A stretch of 64,000 nucleotides of DNA from Actinomadura alba (GTDB lineage Bacteria; Actinomycetota; Actinomycetes; Streptosporangiales; Streptosporangiaceae): contig NZ_JABVEC010000006.1 of NCBI RefSeq assembly GCF_014323705.1, positions 186,001 through 250,000 of the forward strand. Direction: 5' to 3'. The notes under the pieces were generated by a model, which was not told the DNA's origin, searched no databases, and was given only the letters and a program-made list of their open reading frames with translations. Numbering within the stretch: position 1 is the first letter of the stretch; each line of letters opens with the position of its first letter. The position numbers were made by a program, and so were the translations under genes. Below are positions 45,886 through 55,143 of this stretch, piece after piece.

Positions 45886-47271
45886 GTGCCGGAGAGTCGC
45901 GACCACGCAGTGGTGGTCGGAGCCAGTCTGGCCGGTCTGCTGGCCGCACGGGTGCTTTCGCGTCATTTCGGCCGGGTCACCATCGTCGAACGCGATCACC
46001 TCCCCGGCACACCGGACGTACGACCGGGCATCCCGCAGGGCCATCACCTGCACATCCTGTGGACCCGCGGGCTGGAACTGATCGAGGGGCTGTTCCCCGG
46101 GTTCGAGGAGGAGATGCGCGCCGCCGGGGCGCCGATGCTCCGGGCGCCGCAGGACGCGCTCTGGCTCACCGCGGCCGGCTGGCGTCGGCGCTTTGCGGTC
46201 ACCCGCCTGCTCACCTTCGGCCGCGGCCTCCTGGACTGGACGCTGCTCGGACGCCTGGCCGGTGACGTCGAGCTGATGACCGGGTACGAGGTCACCGGCC
46301 TGGTGCCTCGGGGCCGGGGCGTCGCGGGCGTCATCGCGCGCGAACGGGGCGAACCCGGCGCGGGCGAGCCCCTGCGGGCCGACTTCGTGGTCGACGCGAG
46401 CGGGCGGAGCGCCCGTACGCCCGGCTGGCTGGCCGAGCTGGGCTATCCGGCCCCCCGCGAGACGGTGGTGGATCCGCTGCTCGGGTACGCGAGCCGGCAC
46501 TACGCCATCCCCGAGGGCTTCGCCGCCGGCTGGAAGGCGCTGTACCTGCAGGCGGACCCGCCCGCCACCAGGCGCACGGGTGGCCTGTTCCCCATGCAGG
46601 GCGGCCGCTGGATGTGCAGCCTGAGCGGAGCCGGCCGCGACTACGCCCCCACCGGCGAGGAGGCATTCCTGGACTTCGCCAAGAACCTGCGCAGCCCGCT
46701 GCTCTACGAGGCGATCCGGGACGCCGAGCCGCTCACGCCCATCGTGGGCTTCCGCCACACCGCCAACCGGCGCCGCCACTACGACCGCCTGCCCGCGTGG
46801 CCGGACGGGTTCGTCGTGATGGGCGACGCCTTGTGCACGTTCGACCCGATCTACGGTCAGGGCATGAGCGTCGCGGCGCTCCAGGCCGTCGCGCTGGACG
46901 GCTGGTTGCGCGGCCACGCCGACACCCGGAGGTTCCAGCGCACGGCCGCGCGGGTCGCCTCGGGCGCCTGGCTGATCGCCACCGGCGAGGACCTGCGCTA
47001 CGCCGAGACCGAGGGCCCGCCGATCCGGCTGCGGACCCGGATCGTCAACCGGTACGTCAGCCGGGTCGTCGGGGCCGCCAACGTGGACCGGCGGGTCTGC
47101 GCTCAGCTCCTCGACGTGCTCGCGCTGAGGTCGCGGCCCGCGTCGCTGTTCCTGCCGCCGGTGCTGCTCCGCGTGATGACCGCCGACCGTTCCGCCGCCC
47201 CGCTCGAAGAGGACCTGGTCAGCGGCGCGGAGCCGGGCCCTCCGGCCGGAGGTGCCGCATCAGGTCACTGA
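45886..47271 (+). CDS. FAD-dependent oxidoreductase
   Basis: A 461-residue flavoprotein of the PHBH/geranylgeranyl-reductase-like fold. FAD-binding residues are VVVGASLAGLLAARVL near the N-terminus and FVVMGDALCTFDPIYGQGMS near residue 310. The reaction is unknown. The GTG at 45886 follows an AAGGAGG ribosome-binding site. Its 3' end overlaps the converging gene by 53 bp. Confidence 0.8.
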   Translation: MPESRDHAVVVGASLAGLLAARVLSRHFGRVTIVERDHLPGTPDVRPGIPQGHHLHILWTRGLELIEGLFPGFEEEMRAAGAPMLRAPQDALWLTAAGWRRRFAVTRLLTFGRGLLDWTLLGRLAGDVELMTGYEVTGLVPRGRGVAGVIARERGEPGAGEPLRADFVVDASGRSARTPGWLAELGYPAPRETVVDPLLGYASRHYAIPEGFAAGWKALYLQADPPATRRTGGLFPMQGGRWMCSLSGAGRDYAPTGEEAFLDFAKNLRSPLLYEAIRDAEPLTPIVGFRHTANRRRHYDRLPAWPDGFVVMGDALCTFDPIYGQGMSVAALQAVALDGWLRGHADTRRFQRTAARVASGAWLIATGEDLRYAETEGPPIRLRTRIVNRYVSRVVGAANVDRRVCAQLLDVLALRSRPASLFLPPVLLRVMTADRSAAPLEEDLVSGAEPGPPAGGAASGH

Positions 47272-48277
47272 ACAGCGACCAGGCCGCGGGGTCGAGGCCG
47301 TCGCCGAGCGGATACCACATCGCGCGGGCACGGCCGGGCCCGATCGGCTTCCCGGCCACGGGGCCGGCCTGGGCGTGTTCGAGACCGATCTCGCGTACCG
47401 CCTCGGTCCCGATGGCCAGGCCGACCGGTGCGGGCGCGCCGCACCAGCGGGGCGAATAGGTCAGGTCCGGGCGTCCGGCGGTCCGCTGCACGGTCATCGA
47501 CAGCAGGGTGCCCGCTTCGGCGAACTCGGCGGCGAGCCGGGGCAGCAGGTCCAGCGGCGGTTCCTCGCCCGGCTCGTGGCCGACGACGAAGCTGATCTCC
47601 TCCTTGACGCCGGACGTCACCCTTGACACCGTCTGGCCGCCGATGAAACGCCGTTCCCCGGCACCGGTGAACATGACCCAGGTCGACTTAGGCGACCGGC
47701 GGTGGCACAGCTCGGTCAGGGCGGCGCGGTCCCACGGGTTGAGGGCCGGCTCGGCGATGCCCCAGCCGGCTGGGCCGCCCCCGGCGAGGACGGTCGCCAG
47801 CCTCTCCACGGTGCCGCCGAGCACCAGATCGTTCGCGGCCTGGTGCAGGACCTTCACGTCCAGCACCAGGTGGGCGCCGAGTTCCGGCGCCGGACGGGCG
47901 AACGTCGGCGAGGGCCCGGCCTTGAGGCGATCGCCCGGTGCCACCGAGAAGGCCGAGCCGTCCCAGACGAGCGGCATGCCGGAGAAGCCGTCGAAGTAGC
48001 CGGTGTCGCCCGGCTCGCGCACCACCCACCGGGCCTTCGGCTGGGAGAGGGTCATCCGCAGCGGCATGGTGATCCGCGCGTCGGCCGAGGTCAGGATCTG
48101 CAGGCCCTGGCGGGCTTCGGCGCACGCCTTGGCCGCGTCGACCAGCCATGTGGCCAGCGGGACCACGGGGCGGTCCTGGATGACGACCGCCGCCTTGTCG
48201 GTGACGATGTCCACCGCGGGGTGGAGCGTCGTCACGGCGTCGTCCTGGACTTCCGCCGCGCCGTCCGGCTCGCTCAT
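47219..48277 (-). CDS. DUF6177-family protein, ESX-linked
   Basis: A 352-residue protein with no signal peptide or transmembrane helix. It resembles DUF6177 proteins, which are encoded in actinomycete ESX-type loci. The blocks VPLATWLVDAAKACAEARQG, MFTGAGERRFIGGQTV and GPGRARAMWYPLGDGLDP are visible. The family function is unknown; an accessory secretion or chaperone role is inferred from its place. It is the last of three genes read with eccC, coupled by an ATGA overlap. Confidence 0.65.
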   Translation of the reverse strand: MSEPDGAAEVQDDAVTTLHPAVDIVTDKAAVVIQDRPVVPLATWLVDAAKACAEARQGLQILTSADARITMPLRMTLSQPKARWVVREPGDTGYFDGFSGMPLVWDGSAFSVAPGDRLKAGPSPTFARPAPELGAHLVLDVKVLHQAANDLVLGGTVERLATVLAGGGPAGWGIAEPALNPWDRAALTELCHRRSPKSTWVMFTGAGERRFIGGQTVSRVTSGVKEEISFVVGHEPGEEPPLDLLPRLAAEFAEAGTLLSMTVQRTAGRPDLTYSPRWCGAPAPVGLAIGTEAVREIGLEHAQAGPVAGKPIGPGRARAMWYPLGDGLDPAAWSLFSDLMRHLRPEGPAPRR

Positions 48278-48645
48278 CTCTGCCCCTCACGCCATCCGGT
48301 CCATACGGTGCCGCCGAGTCGGCGGACCAGCTCCTCGGCGAATCTTCGGCCCAGCGCGGCCGAGCGCGGGTCCGTTCCGGACGCGCGCGCCTCGACCCAC
48401 CAGACGGGTGCGGGGGCCCGGGCGGCGACCTCCGCGCCGAGCAGCCGCTCCACCTCGCCCTCGACGCGGACGAACTGCGGGGGTTCGATGCTCACGAGGG
48501 TCCGGCCCTGATCGTCACAGAGCTGGATGACCGCGCCCTCGATGGCCCCGCGGACCCGCAGGTCCTTGCCGGTGTCGACCATGCTGTCGATGATGGCGCG
48601 CACGTCGGGTGCCTTCTGGACCAGGGCGACGACGTCGTGGGTCAC
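48274..48645 (-). CDS. Small ESX-linked protein, unknown
   Basis: A 123-residue soluble protein with VRAIIDSMVDTGKDLRVRGA and RTLVSIEPPQFVRVEGEVER and a basic C-terminus. No known domain is recognised. It is placed between eccC (GTGA overlap) and the DUF6177 gene (ATGA overlap), so all three are translated as a unit. A cytosolic accessory of the secretion ATPase is the likeliest role, by position only. Confidence 0.6.
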   Translation of the reverse strand: MTHDVVALVQKAPDVRAIIDSMVDTGKDLRVRGAIEGAVIQLCDDQGRTLVSIEPPQFVRVEGEVERLLGAEVAARAPAPVWWVEARASGTDPRSAALGRRFAEELVRRLGGTVWTGWREGQR

Positions 48646-51600
48646 TGGTTCCCCTTCGTGGTGTCGGTACCCGCCGGCGCGGGGGCCTCGCTGAGTGCGG
48701 TCTGGATCAGATGCGCCGATTCGCCGCGGCGGATCCACTTGCCCCTGCCCGGCGGCTGCTGGGCGGCGTAGACCCGCGGGAACAGCTGGCCCTCGGACCG
48801 GTCCCCGGACATCAGCAGGGCGCCGGTGCCGATCTCACGGATCGCCTGGATCAGCGGATCGTACAAGCCCCGGCTCGCTCCGGCGACCCTGCGGGTCACC
48901 ACGAAGTGCAGGCCGATGTCCCGCCCGGCCGGCACGAACGGCAGGAACGGTGCCAGCGGCTGTTGCCCGGCCGTGGTCAGCATGTCGTAGTCGTCCACGA
49001 GGACGACGATGCGCGGCCCCTCGAAGCGCCCCTCGTCGGCGAGGGCCGACTGGTCGCCGTCGCCGGGCATCCGCTCTTCGAGCTCCTTGGCCACTCCACC
49101 GGCCAGGCCCGCGCACACCCGCGCGTTGCTCGCGTAACCGCCCAGGTAGGTCTCGGGTACGAGGTCGCGCAGCCCGCGCCGCGGGTCCATGACGGCGAAC
49201 ACGACCTCCTCCGGGGTGTGGCGGTCGATGAGGCCCTGGGCGATGAGCCGCAGCAGATTGGTCTTGCCGCATTCGCCGTCGCCCAGCACCAACAGGTTCT
49301 GGTCGCGGTCGAACAGGTCGAGCAGCACGGGGTCGAAGGCGCGCTCGTCGATGCCGATCGGCACCCGGTGCCGCTCGTGGTCCGGTCCCGGCAGCGACCT
49401 GACGGCCAGTTCGTACGGGAGCACCCGTACCGGAGGCGCGGTGACGCCGTGCCAGGCACTGCGCACGGTACGGGCGGTCGTCTCGACCACCCGGCCGAGG
49501 TCGCTCGCCTCCGGCTGCCGGTCGATGCGGGGAAGGGCCACGTGCGCGAACAGTTTCGAGTCGGTGAGGGCACGGCCCGGCAGCTTGGCGCTGATGGTCT
49601 CGGCGAGCTTGCGGTCCACCGCCGAGTCGGACGGGTCGTTGAGGCGCAGTTCGATCTTTTGACCGAAGTTCGACTGCATGGCCATGCGCACGTCGTTCCA
49701 GCGCAGCATGCCCGCGACGATGTGAATGCCGTAGCCGCCACCGCGTTGCAGGAGGTCGCCGACCATGTCGTCGATCTCCTCGAAGTCGTTCCTGATCGCG
49801 CCGAAACCGTCGATGAGCAGGACGACCTCGGCGGAGGGCAGCTCGGGCACCTGCCCCGCGGCGTGCATGTCACGCAGTCGCTGGACCGAGTCGATGCCGC
49901 GCACGCGGAACACCTCCTGGCGGTGGTCCAGCATGCCGCAGACCTCCTCGACGGTGCGGCGCACCCGCTCCCGATCGCCCCGCCCCGCGACGCCGCCGAC
50001 GTTGGGCAGGCCGGAGAGCACCTGCAGGCCGCCGCCGACCAGGTCGACCGCGTAGACCGCCGCCTGGCCCGGCGCGTGCGTGAGCGCCATCGACAGCACC
50101 AACGTGCGCAGGAGGGTGGTCTTGCCGGTCTGCGGACCTCCGATCAGCGCGACATGGCCGCCGGCGGCGGTGAGGTCGATGTTCCACAGCCCCTGCCACT
50201 GCCGCTTGGGGTCGTCGAGCACGCCGACGGGCACGTGCATGGGCGGCACCCGGAGGGGCAGCCACATCCCGTTGTCGGTGACCCGCACCGGACCGGTGAG
50301 CATGTCGAGGGTGATCGCCTCGGGCAGCGGCGGGAGCCAGATGTTCTGTACCCGGTCGCCCTGCTTGCCGAGCTGGTTCACCATCACGTCGAGCAGTGTC
50401 GGGCCGACGGTGCGGTCGGGCAGATCGGGGCTCACGTCGCCGGCGGCGTCGTCGTCCTGCTGCCCGGAGGCGATGGTGTTGTACGACGGATAGGGCAGGA
50501 CCGGCGCGGCCTCGTCGGTCTCCTGGACCATCACCGCCGGGCCGCGGTAGGGCCCGGAGACGTACCCGGCCTTGAACCGCTGGTAGACGCTGGTGTCGAC
50601 CTTGAGATACCCGAAGCCCGGCAGCGCGGGGAGATGGAAGGCGTCGGGCGTGTCGAGGACGGTGCGGCTCTCCTCCTCGGAGAAGGTGCGCAGCCCCAGC
50701 CGGTACGACAGGTAGGTGTCGAGCCCGCGCAGCTTTCCGCCCTCGATCCGCTGGCTCGACAGCAGCAGGTGCACCCCGATGCTGCGCCCGATCCGGCCGA
50801 TGGAGAGGAACAGCTCGATGAAGTCCGGCCGGGCGGTGAGCAGTTCACCGAACTCGTCAATGATCACGAGGAGGTGCGGCAGCGGCGGCATGCCGGAGTC
50901 GTGCTGGCGCCGGTAGGTGTAGTCACCGATGTTGGCGATGTTGCCGGCGTCCTTGAGGACCTGCTGACGGCGCTGCACCTCGCCGGCGAGGCTGGAGTAG
51001 ACCCGCTCGATCAGGCCGGCGTCGTCCTCCAGGTTGGTGATGACGCCCGCGACGTGCGGCAGGTTCTCGAACGGTGCGAACGTCGCGCCGCCCTTGTAGT
51101 CCACCAGCACCATGCTGACCCGCTCCGGCGGGTGCGAGGCGGCGAGCGCGAGCACCAGGGTGCGTAGCATCTCGCTCTTGCCGGATCCGGTGGCCCCCAC
51201 GCACAGGCCGTGCGGACCCATGCCCAGCTGGGCCGCCTCTTTGAGGTCGAGAATGATCGGCTGCCCGGCCTCGTCGATGCCGATCGGCACGCGCAGGAAG
51301 TTGCGCTCGGTGCGCGGCGCCCACAGCCGCCGCACGTCGAGGTCGCTCGGGTCCTCGACGTTCATGAGCGAGGTGAACTCCACGCTGCCCGCGTGCGCCG
51401 CCTCCTCCTCGAGCGATTCGCGCGACAGCCGGATGGGGGAGAGCATCCGCGCCATCCCGCTCATCATCGGGCCGCTCACGTCGTCCACGGTGCCGGTCAG
51501 CACCACGGGCGTCTCGCCGCGCAGGTCCTCGACCCGTACCTGGTCGCCGGCCACCGTCATCCGGACGCTGACCTCGCCGGGCTCGGCGACCTGGTCGGCC

Positions 51601-52664
51601 ACCAGATGGATGACGGTCGTGCCCAGGGCCTCCGGCGACAGGCCCTCGTCGGGACGGATCAGCTCGTCCGCCACCTGTCCATGGGTGTCGTGCACGACCA
51701 GCAGCCGGCGCATCAGGCGGTAGGCATCGCGCTTGCCCATGCCCCGGCGGATCTCCGCGGCGAAGTCGCTGCGCTGGCGCAGGTCGTCGGAGAGCAGCGC
51801 GCCGAGCCGCAGCGGAGTCGGCGCGATGAGCCGGGCGTTCACGCCGCCGTCCCGCCGGTGCGGGTCGAGCACGTGCGGCAGCCACTTCAGCCAGTCCCAG
51901 TCCGGGGTGTGCGCCGCACGGTGGGCGACGGCGATGGCGATGTCGCCGGGGGCGTGGAAGGCGGTCACCTGCAGCAGCAGCGCCCGCATCAGCCGCAGCA
52001 CGTCCTCGCGGGGCCCGATGACGCTCACGTTCCCCGCGAGGTCCAGCGGCACCGTCAGCGGCATGTCCGGCATGCTCTCGAACCGCCGGATGGCGGCCCT
52101 GGCCTCCGAGGCCATGAACGGGTCGGTCGGTGCCAGCGCGCTGCCCTGCTCGCCCAGCATCAGCGGGTCGCCCGGCATGTAACCGGTGCCGATGCGCACC
52201 TTGAGGAAGTCCGCGTGCTGGCGTCGGCGCTCCCACAGCCGGGTGGGGTCGCGTACGACGTCGTACAGCGCCTCGGGGGGCGGATCGAGCAGCCGGGCCT
52301 GGGCACGGATCTCGCGTTCCTGCCGGCCGAGGTCCTCGCGCAGCTCCTCGAGGTAGTCGAGGTAGCGCTCACGCTGGCTGCGGCGCTGCCGGCCCACCTG
52401 CCCGCGCCGCGACAGCAGCATGGCTGCGGCGGCCACCACCGCGACGACCAGCAGTACCGCGCCCAGCCCCATGAAGGCCGGATTGCGCACCACGGTCATC
52501 AGGGTCAGTGAGGCCATCATGCCGACCATCGGCAGAATGGCCATGAGCTGGTTTCCGCCGCCCTGCTCGTCCGGCAGGGTGGGCGGCGCCTCGATCTGCC
52601 GAGGACCCTGCCCGGCCGGAGGGTGGACAGTGCGCGCCGGGCGGTGGACGATGCGGGTGGTCAC
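48642..52664 (-). CDS. eccC: EccC, type VII secretion FtsK/SpoIIIE-type ATPase (fused EccCa-EccCb)
   Basis: A 1340-residue ESX motor protein with two transmembrane helices (about residues 45-62 and 64-84) and three ATPase domains. Domain 1 has Walker A GATGSGKS (490-497) and Walker B LLVIIDEFGEL. Domain 2 has GGPQTGKT (842-849), but its Walker B ends in IDGF, not DE. Domain 3 has GDGECGKT (1128-1135). All three are fused in one chain, whereas mycobacterial ESX-1 has EccCa and EccCb separately. It recognises WXG100-type substrates. It begins an operon with the two genes that follow; the divergent gene at 52814 shares its control region. Confidence 0.95.
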   Translation of the reverse strand: MTTRIVHRPARTVHPPAGQGPRQIEAPPTLPDEQGGGNQLMAILPMVGMMASLTLMTVVRNPAFMGLGAVLLVVAVVAAAAMLLSRRGQVGRQRRSQRERYLDYLEELREDLGRQEREIRAQARLLDPPPEALYDVVRDPTRLWERRRQHADFLKVRIGTGYMPGDPLMLGEQGSALAPTDPFMASEARAAIRRFESMPDMPLTVPLDLAGNVSVIGPREDVLRLMRALLLQVTAFHAPGDIAIAVAHRAAHTPDWDWLKWLPHVLDPHRRDGGVNARLIAPTPLRLGALLSDDLRQRSDFAAEIRRGMGKRDAYRLMRRLLVVHDTHGQVADELIRPDEGLSPEALGTTVIHLVADQVAEPGEVSVRMTVAGDQVRVEDLRGETPVVLTGTVDDVSGPMMSGMARMLSPIRLSRESLEEEAAHAGSVEFTSLMNVEDPSDLDVRRLWAPRTERNFLRVPIGIDEAGQPIILDLKEAAQLGMGPHGLCVGATGSGKSEMLRTLVLALAASHPPERVSMVLVDYKGGATFAPFENLPHVAGVITNLEDDAGLIERVYSSLAGEVQRRQQVLKDAGNIANIGDYTYRRQHDSGMPPLPHLLVIIDEFGELLTARPDFIELFLSIGRIGRSIGVHLLLSSQRIEGGKLRGLDTYLSYRLGLRTFSEEESRTVLDTPDAFHLPALPGFGYLKVDTSVYQRFKAGYVSGPYRGPAVMVQETDEAAPVLPYPSYNTIASGQQDDDAAGDVSPDLPDRTVGPTLLDVMVNQLGKQGDRVQNIWLPPLPEAITLDMLTGPVRVTDNGMWLPLRVPPMHVPVGVLDDPKRQWQGLWNIDLTAAGGHVALIGGPQTGKTTLLRTLVLSMALTHAPGQAAVYAVDLVGGGLQVLSGLPNVGGVAGRGDRERVRRTVEEVCGMLDHRQEVFRVRGIDSVQRLRDMHAAGQVPELPSAEVVLLIDGFGAIRNDFEEIDDMVGDLLQRGGGYGIHIVAGMLRWNDVRMAMQSNFGQKIELRLNDPSDSAVDRKLAETISAKLPGRALTDSKLFAHVALPRIDRQPEASDLGRVVETTARTVRSAWHGVTAPPVRVLPYELAVRSLPGPDHERHRVPIGIDERAFDPVLLDLFDRDQNLLVLGDGECGKTNLLRLIAQGLIDRHTPEEVVFAVMDPRRGLRDLVPETYLGGYASNARVCAGLAGGVAKELEERMPGDGDQSALADEGRFEGPRIVVLVDDYDMLTTAGQQPLAPFLPFVPAGRDIGLHFVVTRRVAGASRGLYDPLIQAIREIGTGALLMSGDRSEGQLFPRVYAAQQPPGRGKWIRRGESAHLIQTALSEAPAPAGTDTTKGNQ

Positions 52665-52813
52665 CAGCCCTCCTCCACGTCGTCGATTGTCGTGTACAGC
52701 CTATGGGCGTGGGCCATCGCGCCGATCGTTCCTGCGCCGAAGCTGCGATCGCCGAAGCGGCCGCGATGGTAAGAAGGATCTGTGAGTGCAGCCCTTTCAC
52801 GGGGGACGGGCCG

Positions 52814-53683
52814 ATGAGCACCGAACCGCCGGACGTCCCCGACGTCGCGGCCGACGTGCATGCCCTCATCCAGGACCTGCTGCCCCTTCTCGTGCCGGAC
52901 GCGCGCTTCAACGCCGAAGCGGCCGAGGTCGTCCTGCCGGTCGGCCGGGCCGAGCCGCGCGCGGCCACGGCGGTCATCGTCGAGCGGTGCGCGCGCGCCC
53001 CGCAGCACAAGTGGCCGAAGCTCATCGAGGAATGGCTGCTCGGCGTCAGCGACCGGGCGGCGATGGCCATCGGAGAGATCGAGCTGCTCGGTGACGTGCG
53101 GCGGCTGCTGCGGCTGCGCATCGTGCCCAGGGTGCCGGACACGGCCCGGGAGACCTTCGTGGTCACCGAGTTCGGGCGGCACCTGGACGCGATGGTCGTC
53201 ATCGACCATCCGCTGTACGGAGGGCCGCTGACCAAGGAGCGATGCGCCCGGCTCGGGCTGTCCCGGGTCGGCAGCCTGGCCGTCAACAACACCCACGAGC
53301 GCGAGCTCATCGGCGTCATCGCCACCGAACGGCCGATCACGATGACCGAGTCCGTACGGCTGGTCACCAAACCCGGCAACCGCTACGTGTCCGCGGCGCT
53401 CACCGAGCTGCCGCAGTTCCTGCCCGGGCCGTGCCCCTACGGCGCGCTGGTCGGCGTGCCCGATCACAACACGCTGCTGCTGTACCCGGTGACCTCCACC
53501 GCCGTCTTCGACGTACTGCCGGTGTTCACGGACGTCGTCGGTGAGATGTACGAGCGCAGCGACGACGCGTGCTCCAGCGACACGTTCTGGTGGCTGGACA
53601 ACCGGCTCGCCCTGGTGACGCCGGACGGCGCGCCGCCGGCCGAGCTGTCCGGCCTCATACCGCGTATTCCGCCCAAAGGGTGA
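52814..53683 (+). CDS. Unknown protein divergent from eccC
   Basis: A 289-residue soluble protein without signal peptide or transmembrane segments. The C-terminal half (PCPYGALVGVPDHNTLLLYP, then FDVLPVFTDVVGEMYERSDD) has a weak resemblance to DUF1444/YtpQ-type proteins. Its position, opposite eccC and head-to-tail with the ParA-like gene, suggests a role in the ESX locus. No function is proposed with confidence. Confidence 0.5.
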   Translation: MSTEPPDVPDVAADVHALIQDLLPLLVPDARFNAEAAEVVLPVGRAEPRAATAVIVERCARAPQHKWPKLIEEWLLGVSDRAAMAIGEIELLGDVRRLLRLRIVPRVPDTARETFVVTEFGRHLDAMVVIDHPLYGGPLTKERCARLGLSRVGSLAVNNTHERELIGVIATERPITMTESVRLVTKPGNRYVSAALTELPQFLPGPCPYGALVGVPDHNTLLLYPVTSTAVFDVLPVFTDVVGEMYERSDDACSSDTFWWLDNRLALVTPDGAPPAELSGLIPRIPPKG

Positions 53684-53698
53684 CATTGGGGGGCCGCC

Positions 53699-55126
53699 TC
53701 AGGCTGCGACCGCGCGGCGCATGGCCTCGGCGGCGATACGTACGCCCGTGAGCCTGGTGGCATAGGCCATCCGGCGCGCGTCCAGAGTGGTGCCGAGCGC
53801 GACGTGCCGGTCGTAGGCGAACCGCACGGCGCCGGCACCGGGTTCCTGGACCAGGGTGGCCGCCCGGCCGAGATCGAGCACCGACTCGGCGTCCGGGTTG
53901 CGGGCGACGAACACCACGACCGTACGGCGGACCAGCTCGGACAGGCCGCCGAGCATCATCCAGTCCAGCGCCTCACGGGCGCTCACCGCACCGTCGTACG
54001 TGGCATGGGTGACGAGGATCTGGGCGTGCGCGCTGCTCAGCACCGTGCGATGCAGGTCACCGAGCAGGCCCGCCCCGCAGTCGATGACCGTGAGTGCGAA
54101 GAACCGGCTCAGTGGCGCGGCGGCGCCCTGGTACGTTCCCGCGTCCAACGTGCTGTCGTGCACAGCGGACCGGGTGCCCGGCAGAACCCACATCTGCCGG
54201 CCGGCGCGCGTCAGATACGGCTGGACCTCGTCGAACGAACCGCTCTGGGCGAGGTTCGGGTCCAGGTCCCCCAGCGAGTGGGTGGGCGTGATGCCGAGCC
54301 GCAGGGCCAGCGAGCCGAGGCCGGGGTCGACATCGAGGGCGAGCACGCGGTCCTGCCGGTAGTGGCCGTACACGGTCGCGAGCAGCGCCGCGATCGTGCT
54401 CTTGCCCGCGCCGCCGCGGATGCTCGTCACGGCGATGCGCCGGCCGGTGGTGACGGGATGCTGGACCCATTCGCCGAACTGCGCGGCCGTCTGGACCTCT
54501 TCGGCCGGCCGGAAGACCTGTGCGACCCCGTGGCCGACCCGGCGCATCAGGGAGTCGCCGTGCGCCTGCTGCCCGACGAGCTCACCGGCTTCCCGCCGTG
54601 CCCCCGGCAAGAGAGCCTCGGCGCCGAGGCTCGGTACCCCGGCCGGCGGCACCTGCGGCACCTGCGGCACCTGCGGCACCTGCGGCACCTGCGGCACCTG
54701 CGGGCCTGGGGACCCGGGCTGCGCGGGCGGAGCGTAGGTCCATGAGCCCTGCTGGTGCGGGTCCGGCTGTCGCCCGGCGACCGGCCCGGCCGCCGCCGGC
54801 TGTTCGGACCCGGACCCAGACCCGGCTCGAGGAGGCTGGGGCTGGGACGCGGGCTGCTGATACCACTGCGCGTTGCCGGGCGGAGGCTGCTGGGGATACC
54901 ACTGTGCGGGTGCGGGTGCCGGTGCCGGCGCTGGGTGCGGGGCCGGGGGAGCCTGGCCGCCGTACCACTGCCCGGGCGGTGCCTGCGGTGTGGACCGGGG
55001 GTCGGGCGCCGCCGCGGGCCTCGACGCGTGCTCGCCTGAGGCGGGCGGCTCGCCCGGCCCCTGGTCAGGGTCGGGTCGTGCGGCGCCCGGCGGGTCGTCC
55101 CACCCGCTGCGGTTCTGGTCCGCCAC
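53699..55126 (-). CDS. ESX-linked ParA/MinD-type ATPase with Pro-rich N-terminus
   Basis: A 475-residue protein. Residues 1-170 are Pro/Gln/Gly-rich and include six QVP repeats encoded by a 9-bp tandem repeat. The C-terminal part is a deviant Walker A ATPase: SIRGGAGKSTIAALLATVYG, then LALDVDPGLGSL. It resembles EspI-type and other ParA-like proteins of ESX loci. The GTG at 55126 follows AGAGGA. It is likely co-transcribed with eccD upstream (17 bp). Confidence 0.8.
   Translation of the reverse strand: MADQNRSGWDDPPGAARPDPDQGPGEPPASGEHASRPAAAPDPRSTPQAPPGQWYGGQAPPAPHPAPAPAPAPAQWYPQQPPPGNAQWYQQPASQPQPPRAGSGSGSEQPAAAGPVAGRQPDPHQQGSWTYAPPAQPGSPGPQVPQVPQVPQVPQVPQVPPAGVPSLGAEALLPGARREAGELVGQQAHGDSLMRRVGHGVAQVFRPAEEVQTAAQFGEWVQHPVTTGRRIAVTSIRGGAGKSTIAALLATVYGHYRQDRVLALDVDPGLGSLALRLGITPTHSLGDLDPNLAQSGSFDEVQPYLTRAGRQMWVLPGTRSAVHDSTLDAGTYQGAAAPLSRFFALTVIDCGAGLLGDLHRTVLSSAHAQILVTHATYDGAVSAREALDWMMLGGLSELVRRTVVVFVARNPDAESVLDLGRAATLVQEPGAGAVRFAYDRHVALGTTLDARRMAYATRLTGVRIAAEAMRRAVAA
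54648..54701 (-). repeat. 9-bp tandem repeat (6 copies)
   Basis: Six perfect GGCACCTGC units (plus strand) encode (QVP)6 in the disordered N-terminal region of the ParA-like protein on the minus strand. The copy number can change without loss of frame. Confidence 0.85.
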
Positions 55127-55143
55127 CCCGGCTTCCTCTCGGC

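Noticed and set aside
48609-51167. 852-residue plus-strand frame opposite eccC
   Set aside because: Its composition (His/Arg/Gln/Gly-rich) is typical of an antisense shadow, and the eccC domains on the minus strand are unmistakable.
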